A stretch of 64,000 nucleotides of DNA from Ficedula albicollis (Eukaryota; Chordata; Aves; Passeriformes; Muscicapidae): NCBI RefSeq assembly GCF_000247815.1, contig NC_021673.1, positions 46,560,081 to 46,624,080 on the forward strand, in the 5' to 3' direction. A program made the position numbers and the translations under genes. The notes beneath the pieces were generated by a model that saw only the letters and a program-made list of their open reading frames with translations, searched no databases and was not told the DNA's origin. Numbering within the stretch: position 1 is the stretch's first letter; each line of letters begins with the position of its first letter. Positions 52,351 through 64,000 of the stretch are shown here, piece after piece.

Positions 52351-53289
52351 GTTGATCTATAGCTATGAGTATTTGAACATGGTTATTATCTCTCAAAATA
52401 TTCCCAGGTATTTAAAATTTTTTATAATGTATCTGCAGTCATGGAATTTAAAATGTGTTTATGTCATACCATGTAAGTTGTAGTCAATCTGACAAATTGT
52501 AGTCAGTCATAAATGTTTCCTCCTGACCTCCACACATGCAGTTCAACTTCATGAGTTCTAGAAATAGTTCAGTGTTTTCTTAGGTAATAAAGCAGTTTAG
52601 CTCAAAATGCATGACTAGTGGTCTCTCAAGGTTTCACAGCTCTCTTGAACCCCTATGGCTGTCTTTGAATTTATGGTTGGAGTTGGGGAAAAATCGTGTA
52701 GCTTTTAGGGAGGAAAAAATAATCCCCTTTCAACATATTTTGTTCAGAGAGGACACCTATAATTGCTTCAGTTGCCATATGCAGCATTTGAGCTTTAACA
52801 GTACAGTGGCTGTGAGATGTGGTCTTGTTTGGATCAAGGGATGCGAGATGTAACACCAGAAACAGCAAAGAAGGGTGTCAACCTGTTTCTCTGTTTTAGT
52901 AGGCATTTGGGAAAACTCAGAATCCAGGACTAAATCAGACTGGAAGGATTCGTTAGAATCCATTAGGCTATTCTTCTTCTGAACAGAATGGATTGAACAG
53001 GACAGATAAACAAACTCCTTCATTACAGGTTTCTGAAATAATTTTCAGTCATATGGATGAAGGGAGTTGCATATAATTTGATTCCCATTATTCTCAATGA
53101 ACTAGCCTTTGTCTGGGTTTATACTTTTATCGGTTTCAAGGATCAGCACAAATAGTAATGTTGAGCTCTGTGATATTATACCTAGACCTTTAGCAGTCCC
53201 CAAACTATTGAATTGTGCTTCAGAGTCAATACTCTCTTTTATACTGACAGTAATTTAATGTAGAGCTATTACAATCTAGTCCATTAGTT

Positions 53290-53331
53290 GTTTATTATTA
53301 TTATTATCATTAGTTTATTATTAGTTTATTA
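53290..53331. repeat. TTA-rich simple repeat
   Basis: (tta)n with one 'tca' interruption, followed by two copies of 'tagtttatta'. Confidence 0.85.
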
Positions 53332-56300
53332 GCAGTACTTAATAATTTCTATGCCAAGGCTTAATATCCAATGTGTATTTTCTATATGTCCTTAAATATA
53401 GTTCATATTTCTTCCTGCAGTGCAACTGACAGGACATTGATTCTGTTAGACTCTGATGGGAAATTGAAAAGCTCAAAATTGAAAAGCATTTCCAGGAGCA
53501 GTCTTTGTTTCTAGGCTGTGCTGCAATCCAAGTGGGATTGAATGTACTAGCTTTAATCTAGCTAGCACAGTAGTAAGGACATGATGGCTTGCAGATACTG
53601 AGCAGTTCACAAGAAATAAGTTTTAATATGACTGCTTTTCACTGCTCATCAGTGTAGAGTTATACTAGCTCTTACACTGCACACTATGCAGTGTTGTGGT
53701 CTAAGCAGTAGCACTGAGATTTAGCAAGATTTTTATCCTCTGTCATCTCTCTGGATCACTTAGATCTCTAAATTCAGTCAAAGAATATGAAAAGTATCCT
53801 TTCATGTCAATTATGACTGCAATTTAGTAAATGTTATAGTTGCCAAGCAAAAAAGAACTGGGTCAGTGAAAAAAAATCTTACTGTCTACCTAAAAAGTTG
53901 TTCTAAGAGAATAGCCATAATTTATCTTCACCTGAACTAGGGTTTAGTCACTGAGCTAATTAGTGAGAGGCTCTAAATAGAGTTCCAGTTCCTCTGGAAA
54001 CCCTCTGCACTCATTCATCTCTCAACACTCAGTTGCATTTAGGAAATGCACATTAATAATGTGATTTGTGAGTATGTGAAAAACCTGAGTACAGTTCTTC
54101 ATCACAGGACTTCAGAGGTGAATTTCATGGTTTAGCTGAATGCATATTAATTTAAACAGATCTCAGATGTCTGGTGCTAGTGGTTATGTAGATTAGAAGT
54201 AGTCCTACAAGGCAATATGAAGGTATGACTGCAATATGAGTAGACATCAATCTTGAAATAATGTCTAATGTGGTCAGTGAAAATGTAGTGATGTGTATCT
54301 GTGGAAAAATGGAGATATATTGACATTTTACGAGTATTTTCAGGACAGTAAGGGATTGAAAAGCAGAAGGAAAGCTGACATCACTATGTGAAAAAAATTA
54401 AAAGGTGCAAACTCCCCTTGAGCAAGATTAAATATAATGAGCCAAATTCCATGATTATGTAAATAATGCCAAAAGTTGGGTTGATATAAGGTATAAATAT
54501 GAAATGCTGCTGCTGGTGAAAGAGGGGTTGTAGCAAGAAAAGTTACTGTGGGATATATTTCATGTTTTACTTTCTTGCTGCCTTTTACTGCTGCATCCTT
54601 AGTATTCTGTTTGTAATATATTCTACAATGTCAAACCTATTTCATCTGCCTTCAATATCAGCTTATGATATACAGAATACTGATTTTGATTATTATGTTA
54701 TAATGCTGGAATGAGGTTGATAAGGGATTTGGAAATGTTTTACTGCCATTTTTATAAACTATGGCTATTTGTATTTTAGGTTGCTACCAAGATTTTGCTG
54801 AGTAGCAAGCAATGAAGTTGACATAAATGTTATTTTCTGTGTTATGTTACTTTTAAAAGGGTAACATATTACCTGGTCTTCATTTAGTGTTACCTGAATG
54901 TAAGCTGTTGCATAGAAAAGAAATTCTGGGTCGTTGGTGAAATTCTATTTTTCTGCTGCAAAGTTTTAAAACTAAAGTTAATGATGCTTGTGATTAGGAG
55001 TTCAGTGCTACCCTGTTTTTAAAGCCCAATAGTCAATTCTGTGCTTAACCTAATAAAAGTTCTGGTGTAGCTTTTAGTCACACCAGCATATTATCAGAGA
55101 TATCAGTTTTTGCTGTATTTTTTTTTTTTGCAAAATATCTTAACAGCCAATTAAAGGTATATTCTTTCATTAAAAATTACTTTATAGGAAGATTGAATAT
55201 TACTGTGTTTAGAAATGATATATTATTATTAAATATTATCAATAGTAGATAGTATCTTCATGTCTAAACTGCACAGTCTATTTTAAAGATTCAAATACTG
55301 TGGTTGTTTTATTTATACTGTCATTCTATTCTTAACACAAGCAAGTCCACTTCTTCTGTTTACATTTGTGAATAATTAAAATTAATTTTAAAATTACATA
55401 TTTTAAATTCTTTTCCTTCAAATACTGTGGAAAGCTCTTAGTATGAAAATACAAAATAGATTTTCCTTTGCAGTCCTGTTCATATATTTTTGTTTATTTT
55501 TTCTAGTTTGAAATTTTATGAGTTTGAAATTTTATATTTTCCGCGTGTATTTTGGGATGGCTGTATTGGACGTCTTAAATTAGAAGATCATATACTAGTC
55601 ATGTTTTTGATAGACTGCAGTCAACCTATGCTTGAGCACTCAGAAACTGCTTTAAAATCATTGTTATAGTGGCAGTCTGTAGTCCTTTTAGAAGGTGTGC
55701 TTTGCTCACTTTGTTGTAATTGCAGTTGAAAATAGAGTTTGGTATTACATTTATCACTAAGGGGGAGAATATGAACTAAGCATAATTAAAAGAAAAATTG
55801 TAATAGTTACATAAAAAATTCGATAAACATACACTTTAAAAGAAGAAACAAGCCACCCCAGCTTTCTTGTGTAACAACTTCTTTTCAAGAAAGCTAACAA
55901 TTTTGTGGAAATTTTGTCTAGGTAGAGGATACATGGTCATGTATAACTAGATAAAGAAGTTGCATAGCATCCGAGTAGATACAATGGTTGGATTCCATAT
56001 TTCCTTTTGAATTTTAATAGGAGGAAAGGGCCACAGGAAATGGTTATAGTCAGAGATGCTACTCCTTGTGATTCCGAAGTAACGAAGTAAAAGTAACAAA
56101 GCCATCCACTTAGAATGATTTAGAAATAATTGTTGTTTTATGGCCAGTGTTACCTGTGAAAGTACTATAACAATGGAGAAAAAGAACACCGGAGAGGGAA
56201 AAGAAGAGCCTCATCACTCCTCTTTTGCTTGGTTTCCATTTCCTCTTGAGAGATCACAGTCATATATCATTTGAGGGAAGACGTAGAGGTATTTTGCTGT

Positions 56301-58029
56301 CTGGCAGCCACATGGATGATAAGTATAGAGGATCATGGATCAGACATTATTGCAGCATTTGAAGCATTAGTTTACTTGTGTCTGTTAAAGCACCTCCTAG
56401 TTCAGCGTGGTGCACATCTTGTTGGATGTCTGAAAGAATGGGAAAAATGTTTCTGACTTGCAGGTACTCATAAGCCATCCAAGATGAGTACTTGAAACAA
56501 AAGACTAGGAGACTTATATTCTGTAAAGTACAAGCTTATACTGTGGAATTCATCTGCTGGAGAAAATTAGGATAGTAAATTTGGCAAATAATAAAAGCTC
56601 TAGCATTTAGTGTGAATGGGCCTCTGGTCTTCTATGTTGTAATTGAGCTTTGACTTTAAAGCTTTCAGCTCTGTGCTTACATGAGAAGAGTGAAGCTGAT
56701 TGATTGCTCTATCCTGTTACAAAAGCATCAATGTAATGGCTTTTTTGGTGTACTTCTCCAGTTCATTACTGCTGTTAGGGAAAACCTGCATTTATAAAGT
56801 ATCTGAAATTAGATTCTAGGAGTGATTTTTATGGCTTCTATAGGATGGACATTAGTTTAGTTAGAAACCCTAAGCGTATCCATAATTAGTATCTCTATTT
56901 TTTTGTCTTTCTTTGAAGTATGCACACTTTCTCGAATCTACTATATTTAATAGTCAAATTGTATGCAGTGGCAGCATATTAAAAATGTCTGTGACAGATT
57001 AGGAATGTACTCTATGAGGATTTCTGAAAGTGAAAATGCCAAAACCCTATTTTAATGGGTAGTTTATAGAACAAGATAATTGCTAATTTTAAAAGACATT
57101 TAATATCCAAAGATGGGTTTAGGAGAAACTAGTGAAAATATGTTGAACTATCTTAGAATTTATGTATTTGCAATGAGAAAAAATTACGAGATGTCATTTA
57201 AAGAAGATAAATATAGTTCAAGTGTAAAATTTACTGTGAGTAGAACACTTCACCAATGAGTGTCCTTTCCAAACGGACAAATTTCTTACCAAAGCATTGA
57301 AGTCTTGTATCAACATTCAGTAAGGTATTATATTTATTCTCTTTTTAATGCAAAATCAAATTAATAGGGGTGTCTCTGTAGACCAAAGAAGACACTGTAA
57401 AATGTGGTAGGGTACAGTATGTTAACTTCCAGTTTTCCAGGCTTAAAATATGGCTCCTCTGGTAGGAATGTTAGAATTTTTCATTACCCTGCTAACTAGC
57501 ATAAGTACTTTCAGTTTAAGGACAAGATTCCTGAGACTACTTACCTCTTTTAAACTGCTGACTTGAAAGTATTGTATACTTAAAAGGGATAAGCCTTCAC
57601 ATCTGAATTTGTACTCCTGGAAATAAGCATGTCTAAGTGGAGCTCTCCAGAGAATTTTTTAGCAGGAAGAAGAACCCTACTGATAGGAAGTTTTATTTTC
57701 AGAAACAGATTTTTTTCTTTTGTTTTAGTGATCTCTTAGTCAGGAGTTTCTGAGGAAGTGTTTATACATATACATGTTTGATTAGTGCTGATTTGGGTTG
57801 TTAGTCTGTTATGGTCAACTGATCTCTCCAATTATTAACACTGTACATGGAATAAATTCTTAATAGTTATTCATGTGTAACAATTGTGTTCTTAACAGAT
57901 GACAACAAAACTATTAGAAGCCAAAATGCTTGGTATAAAAACAATTTCTGATTGTGATTAATAACTACTACCAATGACATTTGATTCCTTTCCTCAGATG
58001 TTGTCACTTGATGTGCAGTGGTTTTCCAT

Positions 58030-58770
58030 ATGGATAAAGCAATCCCAGAACCATAGATTGTCTGCAGTTGGAAGGGACTAGTAAGGCTCATAGCATCCAA
58101 CTCCTGCTTCCTTTAGAACTACCTTAGTCATCATATAAATAAGAGTGTTGTCTAGATGCTCCTTGAACTCTGTCAGCATTGTGCTGCAACCACTTCCCTG
58201 GGGAGCCTCTTCCAGTGCCCAGCCACATTCTTAGTGAAGAATCTTTTCCTAATGTCCAATCTGAACTTCCCCTGTTGCAGCTCCATTCCATTTCCTCTTG
58301 TTGATGGTGACCAGAGAGAGATCAACCTCCCACCTCTGCTGCCTCACTTGAGAAAGTCATAGACTGTGATGAGGTCTCCCCTCAGCCTTTTCTCCTTCAA
58401 GCTGAACAAGCTGGGTGACCTCATGTGCCCCTTGTAGGTCTTGCCCTTGAGACCTTGCACCATCTTATTCACCCTTCTCTGGACACACTTTAATTGTTTG
58501 ATGTCCTCTTGCATTGTAGTGCCCAAACCTGCCCACAGGCCACCCCAGTGCAGAGCAGAGCAGGACAATCCCCTCCCTTGCCTGGCTGGTGATGCTGTCC
58601 CTGATTCCTCCCAGGACACCCCAGGTTGGCCCTTCTGGCTCCCAGGGCACTGCTGACTCATATTCAACTTGCCATCAACCAGGACTCAAGGTCCCTTTCC
58701 ATAGTGGTGGTCTCCAGTGCTCTGTTCCCCAGTGATAAGGAGAACAAAAGTTTCCTTCGCAGAGGCATTT
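58030..58770 (-). mobile_element. CR1 LINE copy, about 740 bp, 5'-truncated
   Basis: On the minus strand, a frame within 58344-58667 ends with CVQRRVNKMVQGLKGKTYKG, then SLFSLKEKRLRGDLITVYDF, the C-terminal end of CR1 ORF2 (reverse transcriptase protein). It is followed by the 3' UTR, and the element ends near 58030-58075 with the reverse complement of 'ttggaagggactagtaaggc'. The 5' part is lacking, as is usual for CR1. This is the best preserved CR1 in the window, but it is not autonomous. Confidence 0.88.
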
Positions 58771-61349
58771 TCCTGCAAATGGTGGAAGAAACATTTTTCT
58801 TTTTCAGTATCATTGTGACGTATGCTAGAGTTTCAGTTCATTTGCTACAACCACAGAACTTAAGAGTTATCTGTGCTGCAGTCAGTGTGTGGCAGCAATT
58901 CATGAAGATGTTTAACTCCGAGCTAACAGCTGCCAACTTTAAACAGAGCTGGAATTATTTACTTTCCATCCATCACATTGAGAAAATTATTGCTGTTAGG
59001 GGTTTGATATTGGGTTTTTTGAATGGTATTCATAGCTGATTTTTAGCCTTTCTTGTAGAGTTGCTTGAGTCAAATAATTTTGGCTGTCTTTTAATTCTTT
59101 CTTTTTGAAGTATTAAATGTGTATTTGTTACAAATGTTTTAGAACAGGTTAATGAAAAAACTGAAAACTTGAAGTATATAGTTTGTGGGATGAAGAATGG
59201 GCTTGTTGACATAGTAGTGAGAGAATTGAGAGAACTGCTTCCTATTCCTGCTGCTGATCTTGACCCTGGGAAAAGTATGCAAGCCCTCTTTTTCATCATA
59301 TGCATGTTGTGCTTCTGTCCTTTGGATGTCCAATGAGCACCTTTACTCTGAGAAAACTCAGCATTTGCTTCTCATCATTCTGAAACTAAGTCTGTTTAAG
59401 GTCCCAACTGGACCTTATTCAAACAAAATTCTTTAATGATTTTTTTTTTACAGTAAGGTAATGTCTAAACTAAAAATGTACATCACAAGAATGTAGGGAA
59501 GATGAATTCAGTAAGGTTAATTCATAAGATAAATTCGTGGAGGTTCATATTTAGAAGTATTCAGATTTTGTTATGAGAAGCACTAAGTAAATATGGGCAG
59601 CCTATTTTTTAACTGTATGTCTGAGTAGAATTGCTGTATGTCCCAGTAGGATTTCTGATAGAGAAAGAAGTGAGAGGAAGCAGAGCCATCCCTTAAATAA
59701 TTTTAATAGTAAATTGATATTCTGCAGAATAATAAAATGGGTTAAAAAAAAAAAGAAGTGTTTCTAAAGCATATCTTTCTATCACTCTCTTTCTTATCTG
59801 GAAAATTACTTTGAACCAGTGCTCCTGTTAGGGGGAGGAAATAAAATTATTTACTAAATCACCTGGAGCATCACTTCTGAGAGGAAAATTGAGTCCACAG
59901 CATTTGTGACAACATTATGTTCTTGTATAGGAACAAAATTCAGCCATTTACATCTTAAAGGAATTGCTTTCTAATGCTAGACACTAATATTTTGGTGTGT
60001 ATGCTACCCAGTTATTTTTTTATTGTATTTTATGTGCAGTGCTAAGGGATGTAAGAAAACTCATGTATGAACTATTCTTATGCGCTTGTTAGTAGTTATT
60101 TATTTATCCTGTCCTAAAAGTTGAAAATTGTACAGATAATAAATATGAGTCTAAAAGACAGTAGCAAGATTTTAAAGCTAACTATAACATACTGGATAAG
60201 AAAATCACAAACAGGTAGTGGAATGCATATGCATAGACATCTGTACTTTGCAAAAATTGTGACCATGATTACTGCTGATACTAGAACACATTTCTGAGTT
60301 TTATGATGTTGTGACTGTTTTGCATTTCTTTGATCTAACTCTTCATGTTATATATTACTGGTCTCCAATAAGCGAGCAAATATACTGGTTTTGTGAAGGT
60401 GGGTTTTTTCATAAATGTTTTACAGTAGTCCAGAGTGGATAGTTATTTTGTGTATTATAGTATAATATCGTACAAGTTGTTTTTTGAAAGAAAATATATT
60501 CACAATTTCAAAGAAAAAACTGTTACAAAGTAATGATCACTGTTGTTCCTTGCATGGCAGATCCATGTATTTATCACATGACTCATCATGTATTTAGCAC
60601 ATGAATCATCTAAGATTTCTTTGCAAAGGTTGTATGAAATTTATTCTCTCAGAGCTCTGACCATCCCAAGTACATTTCACAGTGTTGCTCCAAAGTGACC
60701 TAGAGCCCAGCTGGAGTCTCTGGTCTTTTTGTATCTTCTGTTGATTGGGACAAAGAAGGTTCTGCAGGGATGCGTGGTGATGACGCAGTTTAAGCTCTGT
60801 TCAAAGCAATTAATGACTAACTATATTTATCCAGAGTTATGGTATGAAGTACAGAATGATCCCTTCAGGTATGATTTAAGATCAAACACAACAGTTGTTT
60901 TAAAGGTCTCTGCACCTACAAAGGGTAGAGCATCTGCTTGTTACTGTATTCTGTTATTGGCCCTTGGCTGTTGCTCAAAATCCACTAGATTTGTCCTGTA
61001 TTTAGAGGATTGCCTGTTCTCCTTAGGACGTTGTTGGATGCTGGTAGTTGGCATTTCCCTTAAACCCCTTCAGTTACAAATGCGGTAATAGTGGTTATTC
61101 TGAACAACTCTTAAAAGTTAGTTTTGCTTGGAAGGCTAAACTTGTTTGGAATACATAGTTCTCAAATACGGTTTTCAGGAACAAGATTAAAATACATTGT
61201 AAAAGATGTAATAGTGCTTGCCCTGAAACTTCGGCATCTTGTAGCAAGCGGGGGTCTGGAGCACGTGGCACACATGGAGAGGGTGAGAGAATAAGTTTCA
61301 TACAATCTTTGCAAAGAAATCTTGGGGGGATTTTTTTAGCTGCCTGTAG

Positions 61350-61625
61350 CTGCGTCATGGGACAGTGCAGAGAGGATGAAGCCAGACTTGACTCAGTAGT
61401 GCACCATGGAGGGACAACAGGATGAATACAAGCTGGAAGATGGGAAATTCCAGCTTGATATAGAAAGAAACTTTTTTCTATGGAGTGGGTGGTCAAACAC
61501 TGGAATGAGAGGTGAGAGAAGTTGTAACATCTCCATGCTTGGAGACTGTATGCAGCCTGAGCCAAGCAGCCAGCTAGACTGGAGAGCTGCAGAGGCCCCT
61601 TCAACCATATATTATTTTGTGATTT
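61350..61625 (+). mobile_element. CR1 LINE 3' fragment
   Basis: It reads in CR1 order: 'gaggatgaagccagacttga', 'aattccagcttgatatagaa', 'aagaaacttttttctatgga', 'ggtcaaacactggaatgaga', 'aacatctccatgcttggaga', and ends 'ggccccttcaaccatatatt'. The long minus-strand frames at 61095-61608 are antisense to it and are not genes. Confidence 0.8.
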
Positions 61626-64000
61626 GATTGTCCCATTCCATCTCCTGAAAAATCAACCAACTGAACAAAAATTACCCCACAGGTTATCTCCTAGCATGGT
61701 AGCCGCCATACACTGAGTCCTGTGTGTACTTAGATACATTAACTCCTCTAAACTAGGATCCAAGTCACTGGTCTTTCAGGTGAGTTTTGGTTTCTGAGGT
61801 CTTCATATTTTTCCTGCTTCCTAATAACTTGTATGCTTTGACCTTTAAGTAAGCAAAGTGGATGGACTGAAGTGGCAATGTTTATTCAGCTGGCTTGGCT
61901 TCTCTCCCAATTCTTCTGTAGCTGAGCCATCTACATTTTATACTGCATGAGGGAGGGTGGTGTTTTATGAACCAAATCCAAGGCAGGCTGTAGGTCAGGG
62001 TTGAATGGATGGGTGTATAAAGTCACTGATTTTCTGCTAACTTCTTTTGTCTCGCAACACACTCGGACATTTATGAAATTCATTTATTACCTGAAATATG
62101 AGCCTTGTGGTTTTTAGCAGTGTTCTAAACAGTTTTGTTTTTTTTTTTTAATTGAGATTGAGTAGTTTGAATATTATTGTGGAAATTTTTTTCTAATCAT
62201 TATATTTTTACTTACAAACAGTGCAGCTCTGACTTTTAAAGGAACATGCTAACTTCAGCTTTCCACTTAACAGATAGATCTGATGTTATTAGATTTTATT
62301 TCTTGGAAAACAGGTTTACTTAAATGTTAACTAAGACTTTTTTTTTTTTTAACTCTGTGAGCTTTAGGACAGATTTGTAGAATATTTGAAATACGTAGCA
62401 AGAAGACTTCTATACTATTTAGGTGAAGAATCATGTGAAAAATCCCCAAACTTCTTCAAGTATGGAACATTATTGTTTACCCTGATAGGGAAATAATTTT
62501 TCTTTTATTTGTCACTTTATATTGATAGAAAACTTTAATAAAAAGTCTTCAGTCCTTCATTTTATAGTACTTTGCTCTGTCTAGCCCCTTCTATCAGGAA
62601 TAATTCTGTTATTGTTTCCCCAGTCCAGCCTGAAGGAAGAGTTTATAACCTTTTTCCATACTCACCAAACATTTTATCAGGAATTTCATTTTAGATGACA
62701 GATCAGTCTCTCAGTCTTGGAAACTTAAGGCAGAAGGGTATTGAGCTTATGTTCCTTAGTGATGGATTTCACCAACAGCAGCAGGAGTGAGAGGTCTGGA
62801 CTGACCATCACCATAGACATCCTTAAGGCTTGGATAGAAACAAAATTTGTGCTTATGTTCTCTACCTCTCACTTTTTCAGTAAGATCACTCTTTTAAGAA
62901 CTTAAAAAGTTCACAATGCAGAGGTTCTAAAGCAAGGTTTTTCTCCTCTTCAACAGTATTGGGTTGGGTTGGTTTTGGTTTAGTTTTTTTTTGTAGTCAT
63001 AAAGCTGTTCAGCATTCACATATTCTTTCATCACACTTGATTTGAGGCTTTTTTGATGGAATTTTTGTGGATAACCTTCAGGATCTTGTGATTATTCATG
63101 TAATTAAAATCCTCTCAAGTTTTTTTGACACCTAATACTAGTCACTTTCAGTTTAATTTGCACTCCTTTTCAAAGCAGATATGAAACCTGTATGTGTGTA
63201 TTGCACAATGTGAGACTACTGTCTATGGTCACAGCTCTACATATGCAGTGATGCAAGATGTGTTGCCATTATCACTCAGAAATGAGATATTGTGGTTAGC
63301 TAGAAACATCTGTTAATCCTTTGTCCTGGTCTGGAAAACACACTTAATGCTACTCATTGTAAGAGGAAGTATTGCAGTGGTAGGCAGAGAAACATTGTGG
63401 TTGTTATTCCATGTGTGGATTTTGTGTTCCCCATCTCAGCATGTTTATGGCAGAACTGCAAATAGTGTAAAGAAGAAAAACTGAGGTGATCAAAAGTGAA
63501 ATGGCCACTATGAAAGAGATTATCCTTCTGTATGCTTTAATCTGGAAGGTGGTGGGCAAGTGTAATATTTACATTTATGTACCATAGTCAGGTGAATAGA
63601 GAACAGTATTGCAGCTCACTGTCTCTACTCACAAAAGATCTGTATTATAAGAAATAAAGAGAGCTTGCAGTTGGCATCTGAAAAATTGACAAAAAGTCAA
63701 TTTCTGTAGAGTTATGTTCAGCTTTCAGCTCTGCACCATGGCATCCTTGGTTTACTTGAATTAAAAACTAGACCAAATTAATGGAACAAAAATCCATGGA
63801 GAGCTATTATGTGTATAAAATCTGATTCTGGCTGCAAGTCTTTGGGCTGTGAATTCCCGGAGGCTGAGGAAAGTGTTCAGTATGCCTGTCATGTAAGGCT
63901 TCTTCTGTTGCCAAGTGTTTTAGATATGTTGTTAGGGTAGGTAGACCTATTTGAACTGAGTCAGATTCTGCTTTATATATTAAAAATGAATGCATGAGAA

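Noticed and set aside
58802..59039. Open frame after a TTTTTCAG acceptor-like site
   Set aside because: Phase-0 entry meets a stop within seven codons; the protein is unrecognised and partly continues from antisense CR1.
59143..59285. Candidate ULK4 exon (AG before, GTATGC after, long open frame containing GMKNGLVDIVVRELRELL)
   Set aside because: The frame required by exon L (phase 0) hits a stop after nine codons, and the open frame does not resemble ULK4; there is no good polypyrimidine tract.
60729..61088. 119-codon + strand open frame
   Set aside because: No recognisable domain, no splice or promoter context, and similar chance frames are frequent in this window.
61095..61608. 169- and 71-codon - strand frames
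   Set aside because: Mostly antisense to a CR1 3' fragment.

Overview
The window is AT-rich, intron-dominated vertebrate DNA and almost certainly avian. It carries several CR1 LINE fragments whose 3' UTR and ORF2-end wording is typical of birds. It also carries a tRNA-Ile-headed SINE with a CR1-type tail (about 8973-9105), of the kind described in songbirds (TguSINE1-like), so a passerine is the best guess. There are no bacterial-style operons. Nearly all short open frames are chance frames in introns or read-through of repeats.

One protein-coding gene is supported: ULK4 (Unc-51-like kinase 4, a pseudokinase with a long ARM/HEAT-type helical-repeat region), on the + strand and incomplete at both ends. 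Twelve distinct exons were found at 926-1087, 7874-8056, 12290-12417, 19381-19514, 22290-22411, 22723-22779, 25800-25851, 25942-26036, 34652-34703, 34803-34947, 39893-39985 and 49987-50035. All have AG/GT borders, and their phases join into one continuous reading frame of 1,272 nt (424 codons). They cover part of the helical-repeat region downstream of the kinase-like domain. The kinase-like domain and the C-terminus lie outside the window.

The most notable features are two. First, there is an identical 414-bp tandem duplication (7783-8196 and 8197 to about 8605) that contains the complete 183-nt phase-0 second exon with both splice sites. If genuine and spliced in, it would add 61 residues in frame. 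Second, there is an uninterrupted run of 997 G (51318-52314) between AT-rich, mutually inverted flanks in the last intron. This may be an assembly or sequencing artefact or an extreme homopolymer. Besides the exon duplication, five further local direct duplications with repeat offsets of 61 to about 372 bp are scattered through the introns (5.8, 26.6-27.2, 29.8, 41.5 and 46.2 kb). They range from identical copies to copies with about 5% differences, so small tandem duplications are unusually frequent here.

Layout: 1-925 intron; 926-8056 first two exons and a 6.8-kb intron with CR1 and a 76-bp repeat; 8197-8605 duplicated exon; 8.5-19.4 kb introns with SINE, LTR-like and CR1 remnants; 19.4-26.0 kb a cluster of five exons; 26.0-34.6 kb an intron with a nested duplication and old CR1; 34.6-34.95 kb an exon pair; 35-50 kb two exons in large introns; 50-64 kb the last, incomplete intron with the poly-G tract and two CR1 copies. 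I saw no second gene, no functional RNA gene and no undescribed system.
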